From Mycolicibacterium sp. CBMA 247 (GTDB taxonomy: Bacteria > Actinomycetota > Actinomycetes > Mycobacteriales > Mycobacteriaceae), in contig NZ_VTGX01000001.1 in NCBI RefSeq assembly GCF_009729095.1, forward strand, positions 124,001 to 188,000: a stretch of DNA of 64,000 nt, in the 5' to 3' direction. Position numbers and translations under genes: made by a program. The notes under the pieces were generated by a model. The model did not search any database and was not told the origin of the DNA. It saw only the letters and a list, made by a program, of their open reading frames with translations. Shown in pieces: positions 35,033-45,663 of this stretch. How positions within the stretch are numbered: the stretch's first letter is position 1; each line of letters opens with the position of its first letter.

Positions 35033-35859
35033 TGAGCACGAACGCTCCCCTGGCCGGGAAGGTCGCCTTCATCACCGGCGCCGCGCGCGGCCAGGGGCGG
35101 GCCGAGGCCCTGCGGCTGGCCGCCGACGGGGCCGACATCATCGCGATCGATCTGTGCGGGCAGATCGACTCGGTGCCCTACCCGCTGGCCACCCCCGACG
35201 ATCTGACCGCCACGGTCAAGCTCGTCGAGGAGACCGGCGCGCGCATCGTCGCGCAGCAGGCCGATGTCCGTGATGAGGAGACCCTGCGGGCGGCGCTGCA
35301 GGCTGGGGTGGACCAGCTCGGCCGGCTCGACATCGTCGTCGCCAATGCCGGGATCGCCCCGATGCAGTCCGGCCCCGACGGCTGGCGCGATGTCATCGAC
35401 GTCAACCTGACCGGGGTGCACCACACCGTCGAAGCGGCGATCCCCATCATGGTCGAACAGGGCGACGGCGGATCGATCGTGCTCATCAGCTCGGCGGCAG
35501 GACTGATAGGCGTGGGCGGCGGCGACCGCGGATCGCTGGGCTACACCGCGGCCAAGCACGGGGTGGTGGGACTGATGCGGGCCTACGCCAATTTCCTTGC
35601 CCCACACAGCATCCGGGTCAACACGATCCACCCCACCGGGGTGGACACCCCGATGATCAACAACGAGTTCACCCGTGGGTGGCTGAAACACATCGCCGAG
35701 GAGTTGAACGCACCGACCGATTTCAGCAATGCGCTCCCGGTGCAGGTGATCCAATCGGAAGACGTCGCGAACGCGGTGGCCTGGCTGGTGTCCGATCAGG
35801 CGCGCTACGTCACCGGCGTGACACTCCCGGTGGATGCTGGCATCGTCAACAAGCGATGA
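35032..35859 (+). CDS. mycofactocin-coupled short-chain dehydrogenase (Rv2750 type)
   Basis: 275 residues. SDR with cofactor loop [20 protein letters not shown], catalytic Ser-Tyr-Lys (ISSAAG ... GYTAAKHG) and C-terminal [13 protein letters not shown]. The GAARGQGR loop and the ~15-residue insertion after the second strand ([20 protein letters not shown]) mark the mycofactocin-dependent SDR family, whose tightly held NAD is recycled by the peptide-derived cofactor mycofactocin. Substrate unknown. Starts inside the stop of the ABM gene. Confidence 0.9.
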   Translation: MSTNAPLAGKVAFITGAARGQGRAEALRLAADGADIIAIDLCGQIDSVPYPLATPDDLTATVKLVEETGARIVAQQADVRDEETLRAALQAGVDQLGRLDIVVANAGIAPMQSGPDGWRDVIDVNLTGVHHTVEAAIPIMVEQGDGGSIVLISSAAGLIGVGGGDRGSLGYTAAKHGVVGLMRAYANFLAPHSIRVNTIHPTGVDTPMINNEFTRGWLKHIAEELNAPTDFSNALPVQVIQSEDVANAVAWLVSDQARYVTGVTLPVDAGIVNKR

Positions 35860-35951
35860 GCGATCCCGTCGCCGCCACCGCAGTCGGCCCGTCCGGGCGG
35901 GCACTCACGGCCTCACAGGTGGAATGGACCGCCTACGCCGAGCAGGGCTAA
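35856..35951 (+). CDS. possible 31-residue ORF coupled to the dehydrogenase
   Basis: ATG 35856 overlaps the dehydrogenase TGA (ATGA) and a 31-codon frame ([20 protein letters not shown]...) runs to TAA 35951, just touching the convergent globin gene end. Start overlap is of the coupling type seen throughout the window, but there is no independent ribosome-binding site and no known family. It may be the remnant of a longer gene. Confidence 0.3.
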   Translation: MSDPVAATAVGPSGRALTASQVEWTAYAEQG

Positions 35952-36355
35952 CAGGCAACTAAAGCGTCGAGTTCCGCGCCGTCGACGCCGGCCAGCCGGC
36001 GGTGCATCGCCTTGGCGATGCGCCCGCCCTGGAGCTTGGCCCGCTCTGCATGCGGTCCCTGATACAGCTCGTCGACGGTGCCGGTCCACAAGGTCAGCCA
36101 GCGCACGAAATGCTCCGCCGACAACGGATGCCGGGCGTGCAGTTCGCGGTGCACGATCAAGGCGCTGCGCTGGTAGAGCCCGGCACGGAACAACACGGTC
36201 TCCCAGAAGTCGCACATGACGGGAATATGGGATCGCAGCCCGTTGGCCCGCAGCTCGGCGAATGGCTCGGCGAGCACCGGGTCGGAAAGCGCCTTGCTGT
36301 AGAAGCGCCACAACAGCAGCTCGACATCGTCACGACCCGCCAGATCTTCAGCCAT
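35948..36355 (-). CDS. group III truncated hemoglobin
   Basis: 135 residues. Group III (P) truncated globin: LLWRFYSKALSDPVLAEPF near the N-terminus, proximal His region ALIVHRELHARHPLSAEHFVRWLTLWTGTVDELYQG, and IAKAMHRRLAG at the end. These proteins bind heme and are linked to NO or peroxide chemistry in other bacteria. Transcribed away from a Cys-containing HTH regulator gene; the 72 bases between hold an inverted repeat that could control both. Confidence 0.9.
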   Translation of the reverse strand: MAEDLAGRDDVELLLWRFYSKALSDPVLAEPFAELRANGLRSHIPVMCDFWETVLFRAGLYQRSALIVHRELHARHPLSAEHFVRWLTLWTGTVDELYQGPHAERAKLQGGRIAKAMHRRLAGVDGAELDALVAC

Positions 36356-36394
36356 CGGGACCGACCCTCCCCGGGCGGGCCGCGCACGCCCTAG

Positions 36395-36419
36395 TTTCTA
36401 CAACTCACTGTTGTATAAA
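36395..36419. promoter_or_regulatory. inverted repeat, candidate operator between globin and HTH regulator genes
   Basis: TACAAC-TCACT-GTTGTA (36399-36415) is a perfect 6-base inverted repeat with 5-base spacer; the arms extend to 10 bases with one mismatch (TTTCTACAAC / GTTGTATAAA). It ends 9 bases before the regulator ATG and lies ~40 bases upstream of the globin start. Symmetry fits a dimeric winged-HTH protein, most likely the adjacent regulator itself. Confidence 0.65.
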
Positions 36420-36427
36420 CTCTAGCC

Positions 36428-37072
36428 ATGATCACCGCGATCGGGAAGCGCCGAGTCGACGTGCTGAGCACGTTGAAGGCCTCGGGCACGCCGATGACCA
36501 TCGCGCAGATCGCCGCCGAACTCGCAGTTCACGCCAATACCGTGCGGTTTCACCTGGACCACCTCGAGGCCGGCGGACAGGTTGAACGTGTCCAACCTCA
36601 CCACCGCAGCCCAGGCCGGCCCCCGCAGCTGTATCAGGCGGTGCGCCGGATGGACCCGGCCGGACCGACCCACTACCGGATGCTGGCCGAGATCCTGGCC
36701 AACGGTTTGGCTGCCGACGACGATCCCGCCGCCAAAGCCCGCGAGATGGGCCGCGCCTGGGGACGCACGATGCCGGGCCCCGCTGCCGACTCCCCCGAAT
36801 CGGCCATCAATGCCCTGGTGCACATGCTCGATGACGTCGGCTTCGCGCCGGAGCCGCCGGAGGATGACCAACTCCGGTTGCGCCACTGCCCGTTCCTCGA
36901 GCTCGCCCGGACCCGCGCTGCCGTGGTGTGCCCGATCCACCTGGGACTCATGCAGGGTGCCCTGGAAAGCTGGCGGGCGCCCGTTGCGGTGGAGCGGCTC
37001 GACGCCTTCGCCGAACCGGATTTGTGTGTGGCCCATCTCGGCCGGAAAGTCGGCCCGAAAGGAGAAACGTGA
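36428..37072 (+). CDS. winged-HTH regulator with C-terminal Cys motif (ArsR/SufR-like)
   Basis: 214 residues. Residues 1-75: winged helix with MTIAQIAAELAVHANTVRFHLDHLEAGGQVER. Residues ~85-210: sensor-like domain containing HCPFLELA (Cys154), VVCPIHLGLMQG (Cys168, His171) and Cys200. A similar Cys arrangement in SufR-type regulators binds a redox/NO-sensitive Fe-S cluster, so a cluster is plausible but not shown. Upstream inverted repeat and divergent globin suggest it senses NO or redox stress. Stop overlaps the next ATG. Confidence 0.82.
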   Translation: MITAIGKRRVDVLSTLKASGTPMTIAQIAAELAVHANTVRFHLDHLEAGGQVERVQPHHRSPGRPPQLYQAVRRMDPAGPTHYRMLAEILANGLAADDDPAAKAREMGRAWGRTMPGPAADSPESAINALVHMLDDVGFAPEPPEDDQLRLRHCPFLELARTRAAVVCPIHLGLMQGALESWRAPVAVERLDAFAEPDLCVAHLGRKVGPKGET

Positions 37073-37509
37073 TGAATGCCGGTCTGGCTGTCGCGGTCGC
37101 CATCGCCTTCTGCTGGCTTGGGATGGTTTTGGCCATCTCGTTCATCGAGGCACCGTTGAAGTTCCGGGCACCGGGTGTGACGCTGCAGATCGGACTCGGC
37201 ATCGGGCGCATGGTTTTCCGTGCACTCAACGCCGTGGAAACCGTGTTCGCCGTCGCCATCATCGTGACCCTCGCCATGCACCGCCCATCGGCAGCAATCA
37301 TCGCCGCTTTCGCGGTCGCCGTCGTGGCGCTGGCGGTGCAACTGATCGCCGTGCGGCCCAAGCTGACTCAGCGCTCCGATGCCGTGCTGGCCGTCGCACC
37401 GGGTGAAGAGGCGGCAGGGCGATCGCGGGTGCACTACGTCTACGTCGGCCTGGAGCTGATCAAGGTGATCGCCCTGCTGACCGGCGGGATTCTGCTACTA
37501 GCCGGTTGA
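37072..37509 (+). CDS. four-helix membrane protein of unknown function
   Basis: 145 residues with four hydrophobic helices (AVAVAIAFCWLGMVLAISF; VFAVAIIVTLAM; IIAAFAVAVVALAVQLIAV; LIKVIALLTGGILLLAG). The start has GGAG at 37061-37064 and overlaps the regulator stop (TGATG), so both are one operon. FIEAPLKFRAPGV in the first loop and RSRVHYVYVGLE before the last helix are likely family features. It may act in the same response as the regulator and globin. Confidence 0.72.
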   Translation: MNAGLAVAVAIAFCWLGMVLAISFIEAPLKFRAPGVTLQIGLGIGRMVFRALNAVETVFAVAIIVTLAMHRPSAAIIAAFAVAVVALAVQLIAVRPKLTQRSDAVLAVAPGEEAAGRSRVHYVYVGLELIKVIALLTGGILLLAG

Positions 37510-37615
37510 CTCCGGGCTCGGCGTGTTGATCCGAACCACGACACCTTTCGAGTACGGCCGGTGCGGGTCGCGCGGAGTCGTTTCGGGAAGAATCAGACGC
37601 AGAGCGCCAATTCGA

Positions 37616-39291
37616 TTAGATCTCGATGACCGTCGGAACAATCATCGGCTGGCGCCGGTAGGTCTCGCCCACCCACTTGCCCACGGTGCGCCGGACCGCC
37701 TGGGCGATCCGGGTCGGGTCGGTGATGTTATCGGCGGCAAGGCTTTCCAGCTCCCGTTCGACCAGGCGAGCCACCGACTCCAGCGCCTTGGGGTCTTCGG
37801 AGAACCCGCGGGAATACAGATGCACCGGGGCGGCAGGCTTCCCGGTCTCGCGGTGGACGACCACCGTCACCGCCACGAAACCCGAAGACAGGATGAGCCG
37901 TTCGCCCAGGGTCGCGTCACCGACATCGCCGGTGATCAACCCGTCGACGAACATCTTGCCCACCGTCACCGCACCGGAGATGGAGGCCTTGCCGGCCACC
38001 AAATCCACACTCACGCCGTTCTCGGCCAGCACGATGTTCTCCGGCGGAACCCCGGTGCTGGCGGCCAGTGCCGCATTGGCGCGCATATGACGCCAGGTGC
38101 CGTGCACCGGCATCACGTTGCGGGGCCGCACCCCGTTGTAGAGGAACAGCAGCTCACCTGCGTAGGCGTGACCGGAAACATGAACGCGCGCTTGGGCATT
38201 GGTGACGACGCGGGCGCCGATCTTGGCCAGCGCGTCGATGACCCCGTAGACCGCTTCCTCATTGCCCGGGATCAGCGACGAGGACAGGATGATCAGATCG
38301 CCCGCGGTCAGCGTGATGCTGCGATGCTCACCGCGCGACATCCGCGACAGTGCGGCCATCGGCTCGCCCTGGGTGCCGGTGGTGATCAGCACGACCTTCT
38401 CGGCCGGCATCATCTCGGCCGCGCCGATGTCGAGGATGTCGTCGTCGGCAACCTTCAGATAACCCAACTCGCGGGCGATGCCCATGTTGCGCACCATCGA
38501 GCGTCCGACGTACGAAACCTTCCGACCCAGCGCTACCGCCGCATTTGTGATCTGTTGCACGCGATCGACATTCGATGCGAAGCACGCCACGATCACCCGG
38601 CCCTCGGCACCTCGGATCAGCCGGTGCAGCGTCGGGCCGACCTCACTCTCGGACGGGCTGACACCCGGGTGCTCGGAATTCGTCGAGTCACACAGAAACA
38701 GATCGACACCGGCGTCCCCGAGCCGCGACATACCCGGCAGGTCTGTCGGGCGGCCGTCGAGCGGCTGCTGGTCGAGCTTGATGTCGCCGGTGTGCAGCAC
38801 CGTGCCCGCACCGGTGTGGATCGCGACGGCCAGGCATCCCGGGATCGAGTGGTTGACCGCGAAGTACTCGCATTCGAAGACGCCGTGCTGGCTGCTCTGC
38901 CGCTCGGCGACCTCGACAAACACCGGTTTGATCCGGTGCTCGCGGCATTTCTCGCGGATCAGCGCGATGGTGAACTTGGAGCCGACCACCGGGATATCGG
39001 GACGCAGTTTCAGCAGGAACGGAATCGCCCCGATGTGGTCCTCGTGCGCATGGGTGACGACGAGCGCCTCCACATCATCGAGGCGGTCCTCGACGTGGCG
39101 CAGGTCGGGCAGGATCAGGTCCACCCCGGGTTCGTCGTGCCCTGGGAAGAGCACCCCGCAGTCCACGATGAGCAATCGGCCCAGGTGCTCGAACACCGTC
39201 ATGTTGCGGCCGATTTCGCTGATTCCACCCAGCGCGGTAACTCGCAGACCGCCGGCGGCCAGGGGCTTGGGGGGCGCGAGTTCGGTGCTCA

Positions 39292-39292
<1 letters not shown>
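37616..39292 (-). CDS. rnj: ribonuclease J
   Basis: 558 residues from GTG 39292, the length of M. tuberculosis RNase J (Rv2752c). Metallo-beta-lactamase/beta-CASP nuclease with 5'-3' exo- and endonuclease activity on mRNA and rRNA precursors. Zinc motif VVTHAHEDHIGAIPF, VLHTGDIKLDQ, beta-CASP segments VIVACFASNVDRVQQI and LITTGTQGEPMAAL, and VSGHAYAGELLFLYNGVRPRN MPVHG. GTG start shares one base with the dapA stop codon. The frame remains open upstream over dapA, but that part is not coding. Confidence 0.96.
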
Positions 39293-40203
<911 letters not shown>

Positions 40204-40216
40204 TTACCCGGTGGTC

Positions 40217-40993
40217 TCAAGCCTCTGTCGCCAGCGGGGACGTTGCCACCTCACTACCATCCGCCAGCGTCGAAATCTCGAAATCCGAGAACACCGCCGG
40301 AGCCGCCTCGACGAGCTCACGCAGGCAGGCAATCGCCAGCCTGCGGATCTCCACATCGGCGTGTTCACTGGCCCGCATCGCGATGAAATGGCGCCAGGCG
40401 CGGTAATTGCCGGTGACCACGATGCGAGTCTCGGTGGCGTTGGGCAGCACCGCCCGGGCGGCCTGTCGGGCCTGCTTGCGACGGAGGACGCCCGGCGAAG
40501 CCGGTTTATCGGACCCTGTGGGCTGATCGGCGAACTTGGCTTCCAGGCGCGCCAAGAGCTCGGTGTAGGTGGCGCGGCTGGCGTCGGCCGCCGCGGTGAA
40601 GATCTCCACCAACTCCGGGTCGTCCTCGAACCCGGGCGGAACCACCACCTCGGCATCGTTCTCGGGTACGTAGCGCTGCGAGAGCTGCGAGTAGGACAAG
40701 TGCCGGTGCCGGATCAGCTCGTGAGTGGCTGATCGGGAAATGCCGCTGATGTAGAAGGACACCGACGCGTGTTCGAGCACCGAGAAGTGCCCGACGTCGA
40801 TGATGTGGCGGATGTAGCTCGCATTGGTCGCCGTCCTCGGATTGGGCTTCGACCAACTCTGGTAACAGGCCCGGCCGGCGAATTCGGTCAGCGCAGGACC
40901 GCCCTCGGCATCGGTGCTCCACGGCACGTCAGGCGGGGCCTGGAATTCCGTCTTGGCGATCAGCTGCACACGCAGCGGCGCGATCTCGGCCAC
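40217..40993 (-). CDS. thyX: FAD-dependent thymidylate synthase ThyX
   Basis: 258 residues. Makes dTMP from dUMP using methylene-THF and reduced FAD. The ThyX motif [14 protein letters not shown] is intact; [20 protein letters not shown] precedes it and [15 protein letters not shown] follows near the C-terminus. The unrelated ThyA is encoded 11 kb downstream, so the organism has both enzymes, as M. tuberculosis does. First gene of thyX-dapA-rnj (22 bases to dapA). Confidence 0.97.
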   Translation of the reverse strand: MAEIAPLRVQLIAKTEFQAPPDVPWSTDAEGGPALTEFAGRACYQSWSKPNPRTATNASYIRHIIDVGHFSVLEHASVSFYISGISRSATHELIRHRHLSYSQLSQRYVPENDAEVVVPPGFEDDPELVEIFTAAADASRATYTELLARLEAKFADQPTGSDKPASPGVLRRKQARQAARAVLPNATETRIVVTGNYRAWRHFIAMRASEHADVEIRRLAIACLRELVEAAPAVFSDFEISTLADGSEVATSPLATEA

Positions 40994-41222
40994 GGACTCA
41001 CCTTACTGTCGGCCTGCCGGTCGGCCCGAACTCGCCGCCGCGCGCCGCGGAGCCCACTCGGTCTACTGCCCTCTCCAGCGGTGAATCGAGCGATCCCCCC
41101 TGACCCGCGGGCCTGTCCCCCGATCGGCGGATGAGGACTTGGTCCAGGCTGCGGGCTGATCAGCGGACAGACTCCGGACACGAATTGGGCGAGGCTCGAC
41201 GCACCGACAGCGGAGGAACGAA

Positions 41223-41504
41223 ATGAGCTATCACGTAATGGATCTGGTGCGCGAGCGGGCGAACGAACGGGACTGGGAATTGATCTTCGACAGTGGCCCG
41301 AACAGCGACCTACGCACCATCGTGTGGGAGCACCCGTGCCCCGAAGAAGCCGGTCAACCAGTCGAGTTGGAGATCACGTTCAACATCGACGGCCGGGTCG
41401 TCCAGACGGAGAAGCGCCAGGACGGCCAGTGGTGCCACCGCACCACCCCGACGGACGAGTTCGCATCGACCGACGTCCACCTCGAAACGCTCAGCATGAT
41501 CTGA
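41223..41504 (+). CDS. hypothetical protein, 93 residues
   Basis: ATG 41223 with GCGGAGGA 6 bases upstream and good codon bias. Small soluble protein: ANERDWELIFDSGPNSDLRT then alternating strands ELEITFNIDGRVVQTEKRQ. No signal peptide or membrane helix. No family recognised. The 229-base stretch before it (40994-41222) shows no gene. Confidence 0.6.
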   Translation: MSYHVMDLVRERANERDWELIFDSGPNSDLRTIVWEHPCPEEAGQPVELEITFNIDGRVVQTEKRQDGQWCHRTTPTDEFASTDVHLETLSMI

Positions 41505-41593
41505 CCACCCACACCGCGAAACGGCTGTTGATCGCTCCTCGGTCACGGCCGTTTCGCCGGTTCCCGACTGGGTTCAAGATAACCCTTGTCACA

Positions 41594-41611
41594 TTACGGT
41601 ACGTATCGTAA
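41594..41611. promoter_or_regulatory. palindrome, candidate operator of the TetR gene
   Basis: TTACGGTACGTATCGTAA is an 18-base palindrome with one mismatched pair, ending 10 bases before the GTG of the TetR-family gene. Size, symmetry and place fit autoregulation by TetR-type repressors, which would control the whole four-gene operon. Confidence 0.65.
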
Positions 41612-41621
41612 CTTTAATCAC

Positions 41622-42239
41622 GTGTCCGCACCCGAATCCGCTGGCCCAGGACGGCCGCGTGATCCTCGAACCCAGCACGACATCATGACCGCGACCCGTC
41701 AACTCCTCGCCCGTGACGGCTACGACCAGCTCTCGATCGAGGCCATCGCCCGCGAGGCAGGGGTGAGCCGGCCCACCATCTATCGGCGCTGGCCGTCAAA
41801 GGCGCACTTGGCCTTCGACGCCGCGTTCGGCCAGCCGCCAGACTATGAACTCCTCTCCATCTCAGGAGATTTCGAGACCGACCTGCGCGCCTTCGCCTTC
41901 GCGGTGCTCACCTTCTGGCGCGAACCTGTGGTCGAGGCCGCGTCATTGGGCATCCTCGCCGAGCGCCGCCGCGACCCCGAGCTGCACATCCGGACCCAGC
42001 AGCTGCTCGACGAACGCACCCGCGGCGCATTCCGCGTCCTGGTCGACAGCGGCGTGCAACAGGGCCGGGTCCGGACGGATGTCGACGTCGACATGGTCTA
42101 TCAAGCGTTGATCGGCACCGCGTTCTACACCGCCCACATGGAACCGGACAGCGACATCGACGACACCGCAGATCGATTGTGCTCCTTGCTGATCGAAGGA
42201 GCAGAACGTACCCACCCACGAAGGAAGGACCAAGTATGA
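41622..42239 (+). CDS. TetR-family transcriptional regulator
   Basis: 205 residues from GTG 41622 (VSAPESAGPGRPRDPR). N-terminal TetR HTH: TRQLLARDGYDQLSIEAIAREAGVSRPTIYRRWPSKAHL. The C-terminal ligand domain resembles TetR_C members with a short-arm helix set. Likely represses its own operon through the palindrome just upstream. Its stop overlaps the ATG of the DUF1214 gene (ATGA). Effector unknown. Confidence 0.88.
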   Translation: MSAPESAGPGRPRDPRTQHDIMTATRQLLARDGYDQLSIEAIAREAGVSRPTIYRRWPSKAHLAFDAAFGQPPDYELLSISGDFETDLRAFAFAVLTFWREPVVEAASLGILAERRRDPELHIRTQQLLDERTRGAFRVLVDSGVQQGRVRTDVDVDMVYQALIGTAFYTAHMEPDSDIDDTADRLCSLLIEGAERTHPRRKDQV

Positions 42240-43312
42240 CCGACACGACCGAGCTGTCCGCGGAGTTCAACGCGCTGCTCGACGAGGTGCGCGGTATCGA
42301 GCAGAAACTGCTCACTGCCGAACCCGCGCTGAGCGAACCCGACCTGCTCGACGGGTACCGCCTGGCGTTCAGCGTGCTGCGGGTCAGCGTCGACGCCTAC
42401 GTATGGGGCGACCGCGACAAGCCGATCCTGGTCGACGTCATCAGCCCGTATCTCAAATGGGGCGGCGACAATTCGGACGCCTTCTATCAGCTGGCACCGC
42501 TGGACCCCGCTCGCACCTACCGCGTCACCGGTAACCGCGGCGACGCAGTGTACCTGTCGATGACCGTCTACGGCGGGCCGGGTGAAGGCCGCTACAGCGA
42601 CCGCATCGTCGGCACCATCAACAATCGCGACCTCGAATTCGACGAGGACGGGAACTTCGAGTTCATCATGAGCCCCGATTCCCACCCGGGCGCCTGGCTC
42701 AAGCTGGACGCTGACACCGAATTCGCTTTGACCCGGGACTATCTGAACGATCCCACCACCGGGCGCCGCCCGGCCTGGCGGATCGAGGCGCTCAATCCGC
42801 CGGCCCGGCGCTCTGACAGCGCCGCAGAGCTGGCCCGCCGCTTCCGCTACGCCAAGAACTGGCTGCACGAACAGGTTTCCTTCCTGCCCACCAAGGTGGA
42901 GCCCGCCAACCAGCTGCACCCGCCGTTCCCGGTCCCCCAGAACGCCTACGGGTGGTCCGCCGCCGACGCGGCGTACGCCATGGGTGCCTACGATCTGGCG
43001 CCGGATCAGGCCCTGATCATCGAGGGCACCTCACCGGAGTGCGTGTTCTGGAACCTCTGCCTGTGGAATCCGTTCCTGCACACCTTCGACTACACCCACG
43101 AGCGTGTCACCATCAACGGCGCGCACGTCAATTACGAAGCGGACGGATCCTGGCGGATCGTCATCAGCGAGAAGGACCCGGGCCACCCGAACTGGGTCTC
43201 GACGGCCGGCCGGCCCAAGGGCCTGATCTGGCTGCGCTGGTTCCTGCCCGATGAGACCCCGGCACACCCGCAGTGCCAGGTTGTCGACGTGGCCGAAGTA
43301 GCGGCGCTGTGA
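42236..43312 (+). CDS. DUF1214 domain protein
   Basis: 358 residues. No signal peptide. Strand-rich middle (GDAVYLSMTVYGGPGEGRYSD, GTINNRDLEFDEDGNFEF) and C-terminal DUF1214-type segment (PECVFWNLCLWNPFLHTF, INGAHVNYEADGSWRIVISE, GLIWLRWFLPDETPAHPQ). Related proteins are common in mycobacterial lipid or xenobiotic clusters but lack a defined reaction. Coupled at both ends by 4-base overlaps to the TetR and sulfotransferase genes. Confidence 0.78.
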   Translation: MTDTTELSAEFNALLDEVRGIEQKLLTAEPALSEPDLLDGYRLAFSVLRVSVDAYVWGDRDKPILVDVISPYLKWGGDNSDAFYQLAPLDPARTYRVTGNRGDAVYLSMTVYGGPGEGRYSDRIVGTINNRDLEFDEDGNFEFIMSPDSHPGAWLKLDADTEFALTRDYLNDPTTGRRPAWRIEALNPPARRSDSAAELARRFRYAKNWLHEQVSFLPTKVEPANQLHPPFPVPQNAYGWSAADAAYAMGAYDLAPDQALIIEGTSPECVFWNLCLWNPFLHTFDYTHERVTINGAHVNYEADGSWRIVISEKDPGHPNWVSTAGRPKGLIWLRWFLPDETPAHPQCQVVDVAEVAAL

Positions 43313-44574
43313 CCACCGGTGTGCAGCGTCCGGCGCCGATCCGGTTCGACGACCTGGCCAACCCCGTGTACCCCCCGGCAGCCCAACCGATCCGCGATGG
43401 ACTGGCCGCCTACGGCGCGAATCTGGAGCTGAACCCGGAGGCGCTGCTGACGGCGGCAGCCGAGCGATCCGGGCTGGACGATTTCGGCGACCCGGCGTTC
43501 CGGGAACGTCTCGACGTGCTCTGTACCGCCCTGCGCGATGAGGCCGGCCTATGCGACTCCGGCCTGGCGATGGCGTTCGAACAGCTGGTGGGCAGCCTGG
43601 TCAACCGGCTGCGGCTGGAGGCGCTGATCGCCGAACATCCCGAGATCGAGGACATCGAGATCGACCGGCCGATCATCATCTGCGGTCTCCCCCGGACCGG
43701 CACCACGCATCTGCACAATCTGCTGGCCGCGGATCCCGCGCTGCGCCACCTGCCGTACTGGGAGAGCCTCGAACCGGTGCCCGCGCCCGGGGAGGAAGAC
43801 ACACCCGGACCGCGGGGTGATCGGTGCGCTGCCGGCCTGGAAATGATCAACTCCTCGATGCCGGAGTTTCGCCGCATGCACGACATGACTGTCGAGCACG
43901 CCCACGAGGAGATCCAGCTCCTGGCCAATGACATCTCCGGCATGCTGTGGGAAACCATGTATTACGTGCCGAGTTTCGCGGCTCACTACAAGGCACACGA
44001 TCAGGCGGCGTCCTACGGCTACGTCAAGCGCAGCCTGCAAGCCATGCAGTGGTTGCGTGGGGGAACCCGCTGGGTACTGAAGTCACCGCAGCATCTGGAA
44101 CAGTTCCCGACCCTCGCCGCGACCTTCCCGGATGCGACTTTCATTGTCACCCACCGTGATCCGGTCGAAGTGACGCTGTCGATGATGACCATGATCTGCT
44201 ACTCGATGCGGATGGCGGTCACGCAGCCCGATGTGGCCAAGCTGACCGGATACTGGCTGGGCCGCATCGACGATCTGCTCGCGGGCTGTATCCGCGATCG
44301 CGACATCCTGCCGGCCGGGCAATCCATCGACGTCCGGTTCGACGACTTCATGGCCGACGAGCGGGCCACGCTTGCCGACATCTATCGGGTCGCCGGCCAG
44401 CCGTTCGGCGACGACGTCCGCGCAGCCATGAGCGACTTCCTCACCGAACACCCCCGCGGACGCTACGGGGGCGTCATCTACGAGGCGGCGGACCTACAGC
44501 TCGATCCCGCTGCCCTGGCCGAGCGATTCCGCGCCTACCGCGAACGCTTCCTCACCACCACGGAGGACAAATGA
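43309..44574 (+). CDS. sulfotransferase family protein
   Basis: 421 residues from GTG overlapping the previous stop. PAPS-binding P-loop-like motif IIICGLPRTGTTHLHNLLAADP, conserved PYWESLEP, and 3'-phosphate-binding region FIVTHRDPVEVTLSMMTM. This is the large Stf3-like mycobacterial group in which many members have unknown acceptors. VLKSPQHLEQFPTL supports the family. Probably modifies or binds a lipid- or sterol-like hydroxyl compound with its operon partners, an inference from context. Confidence 0.88.
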   Translation: MTTGVQRPAPIRFDDLANPVYPPAAQPIRDGLAAYGANLELNPEALLTAAAERSGLDDFGDPAFRERLDVLCTALRDEAGLCDSGLAMAFEQLVGSLVNRLRLEALIAEHPEIEDIEIDRPIIICGLPRTGTTHLHNLLAADPALRHLPYWESLEPVPAPGEEDTPGPRGDRCAAGLEMINSSMPEFRRMHDMTVEHAHEEIQLLANDISGMLWETMYYVPSFAAHYKAHDQAASYGYVKRSLQAMQWLRGGTRWVLKSPQHLEQFPTLAATFPDATFIVTHRDPVEVTLSMMTMICYSMRMAVTQPDVAKLTGYWLGRIDDLLAGCIRDRDILPAGQSIDVRFDDFMADERATLADIYRVAGQPFGDDVRAAMSDFLTEHPRGRYGGVIYEAADLQLDPAALAERFRAYRERFLTTTEDK

Positions 44575-45644
44575 CTCAACCTGCAGCACAACCGATCTCG
44601 GCTCAGGCTTGGGTTGCCACCGCGCTCGGCGAACCCACCGAGGTGCTGGAACGCCAGACCGTGGAGGTCCGTGCACCCGGACCCAACGAAGTCCGGGTAG
44701 CGGTACGCGCGTTCTGCCTGAACTTCAACGATATCGACATCATCAAGGGGCGCTACACCACGCTTCCCCTGCAGCCGCCGTTCGTGCCGGGCATGGAGGC
44801 GGTCGGGGTGGTCGAGAGCGCGGGCCTGGGCGCCGAGCATCTGGTCGGCCGCCGCGTGGTCGGGATCCCGGTGATGGCCTTCGGCGGGTACGCGTCCTAC
44901 GCCATCGTCGACGCCGCGACGGTGCTCGACCTGCCGGAGTGGGTCAGCGACGTCGACGGCGCCGCCCTGCACTACCCGTTCCACCTGGGCTGGTTCGCGC
45001 TTCGCGAACGGGGCCGGCTGCAGCCCGGGGAAACCCTGTTGGTGCACGCGGCCGCGGGCGGCACCGGGTCGGGTGCACTGGTGCTTGGAAAAGCACTGGG
45101 CGCCAGGGTGATCGCCACTGCGGGCAGCGACGAGAAGGTCGAGTTCTGCCGGAAGCTCGGCGCCGACCATGCCATCAACTATCGCACTGGCGACTGGGTC
45201 GAGCAGGTCATGGACCTCACCTATGGCCGCGGTGTGGATGTCGCCTTCGACGCGGTGGGCGGCACCGTGACGACGGATACGTTCCGCTGCATGGGCTTCA
45301 ACGGACGTCACCTGATGGCGGGCTTCGCCGAGGACATCGCGCTGGAGGACGGCGACTACATCTCGCCGCGCCCCATCGCCTACGGCAACTTCGATGTGTG
45401 CGGGGTGTGTCTGGTCTACGTGACCGATCCCCTGGCGGTACGCCGCACCCTAGGGTTCAACTGGCCGGCCCGCTCCGAGGGGCTCGACGCCCACGTGCAG
45501 ATTCTGGAACTGATGCGGACCGGCCAGATCCGGACTGTGGTGGGTGACAACGTGACCTGGGACCAACTGCCCCAGGCACTGCAGCGGATGGCCGCCCGTC
45601 AGACCATCGGGCGGCTGGTGGTGAGCACCGGCGCGCACGACTGA
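44571..45644 (+). CDS. zinc-independent MDR-family oxidoreductase (quinone reductase-like)
   Basis: 357 residues. Medium-chain dehydrogenase/reductase: VRAFCLNFNDIDIIKGRY and PFVPGMEAVGVVE in the catalytic half, and nucleotide-binding VHAAAGGTGSGALVLGKALG in the Rossmann half. The Cys/His ligands of zinc alcohol dehydrogenases are missing, so it should be a NADPH:quinone or enoyl reductase type. Last gene of TetR-DUF1214-sulfotransferase-MDR; convergent with the GntR gene. Confidence 0.88.
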   Translation: MTQPAAQPISAQAWVATALGEPTEVLERQTVEVRAPGPNEVRVAVRAFCLNFNDIDIIKGRYTTLPLQPPFVPGMEAVGVVESAGLGAEHLVGRRVVGIPVMAFGGYASYAIVDAATVLDLPEWVSDVDGAALHYPFHLGWFALRERGRLQPGETLLVHAAAGGTGSGALVLGKALGARVIATAGSDEKVEFCRKLGADHAINYRTGDWVEQVMDLTYGRGVDVAFDAVGGTVTTDTFRCMGFNGRHLMAGFAEDIALEDGDYISPRPIAYGNFDVCGVCLVYVTDPLAVRRTLGFNWPARSEGLDAHVQILELMRTGQIRTVVGDNVTWDQLPQALQRMAARQTIGRLVVSTGAHD

Positions 45645-45663
45645 CCACGCGCGGACAGCTGAT

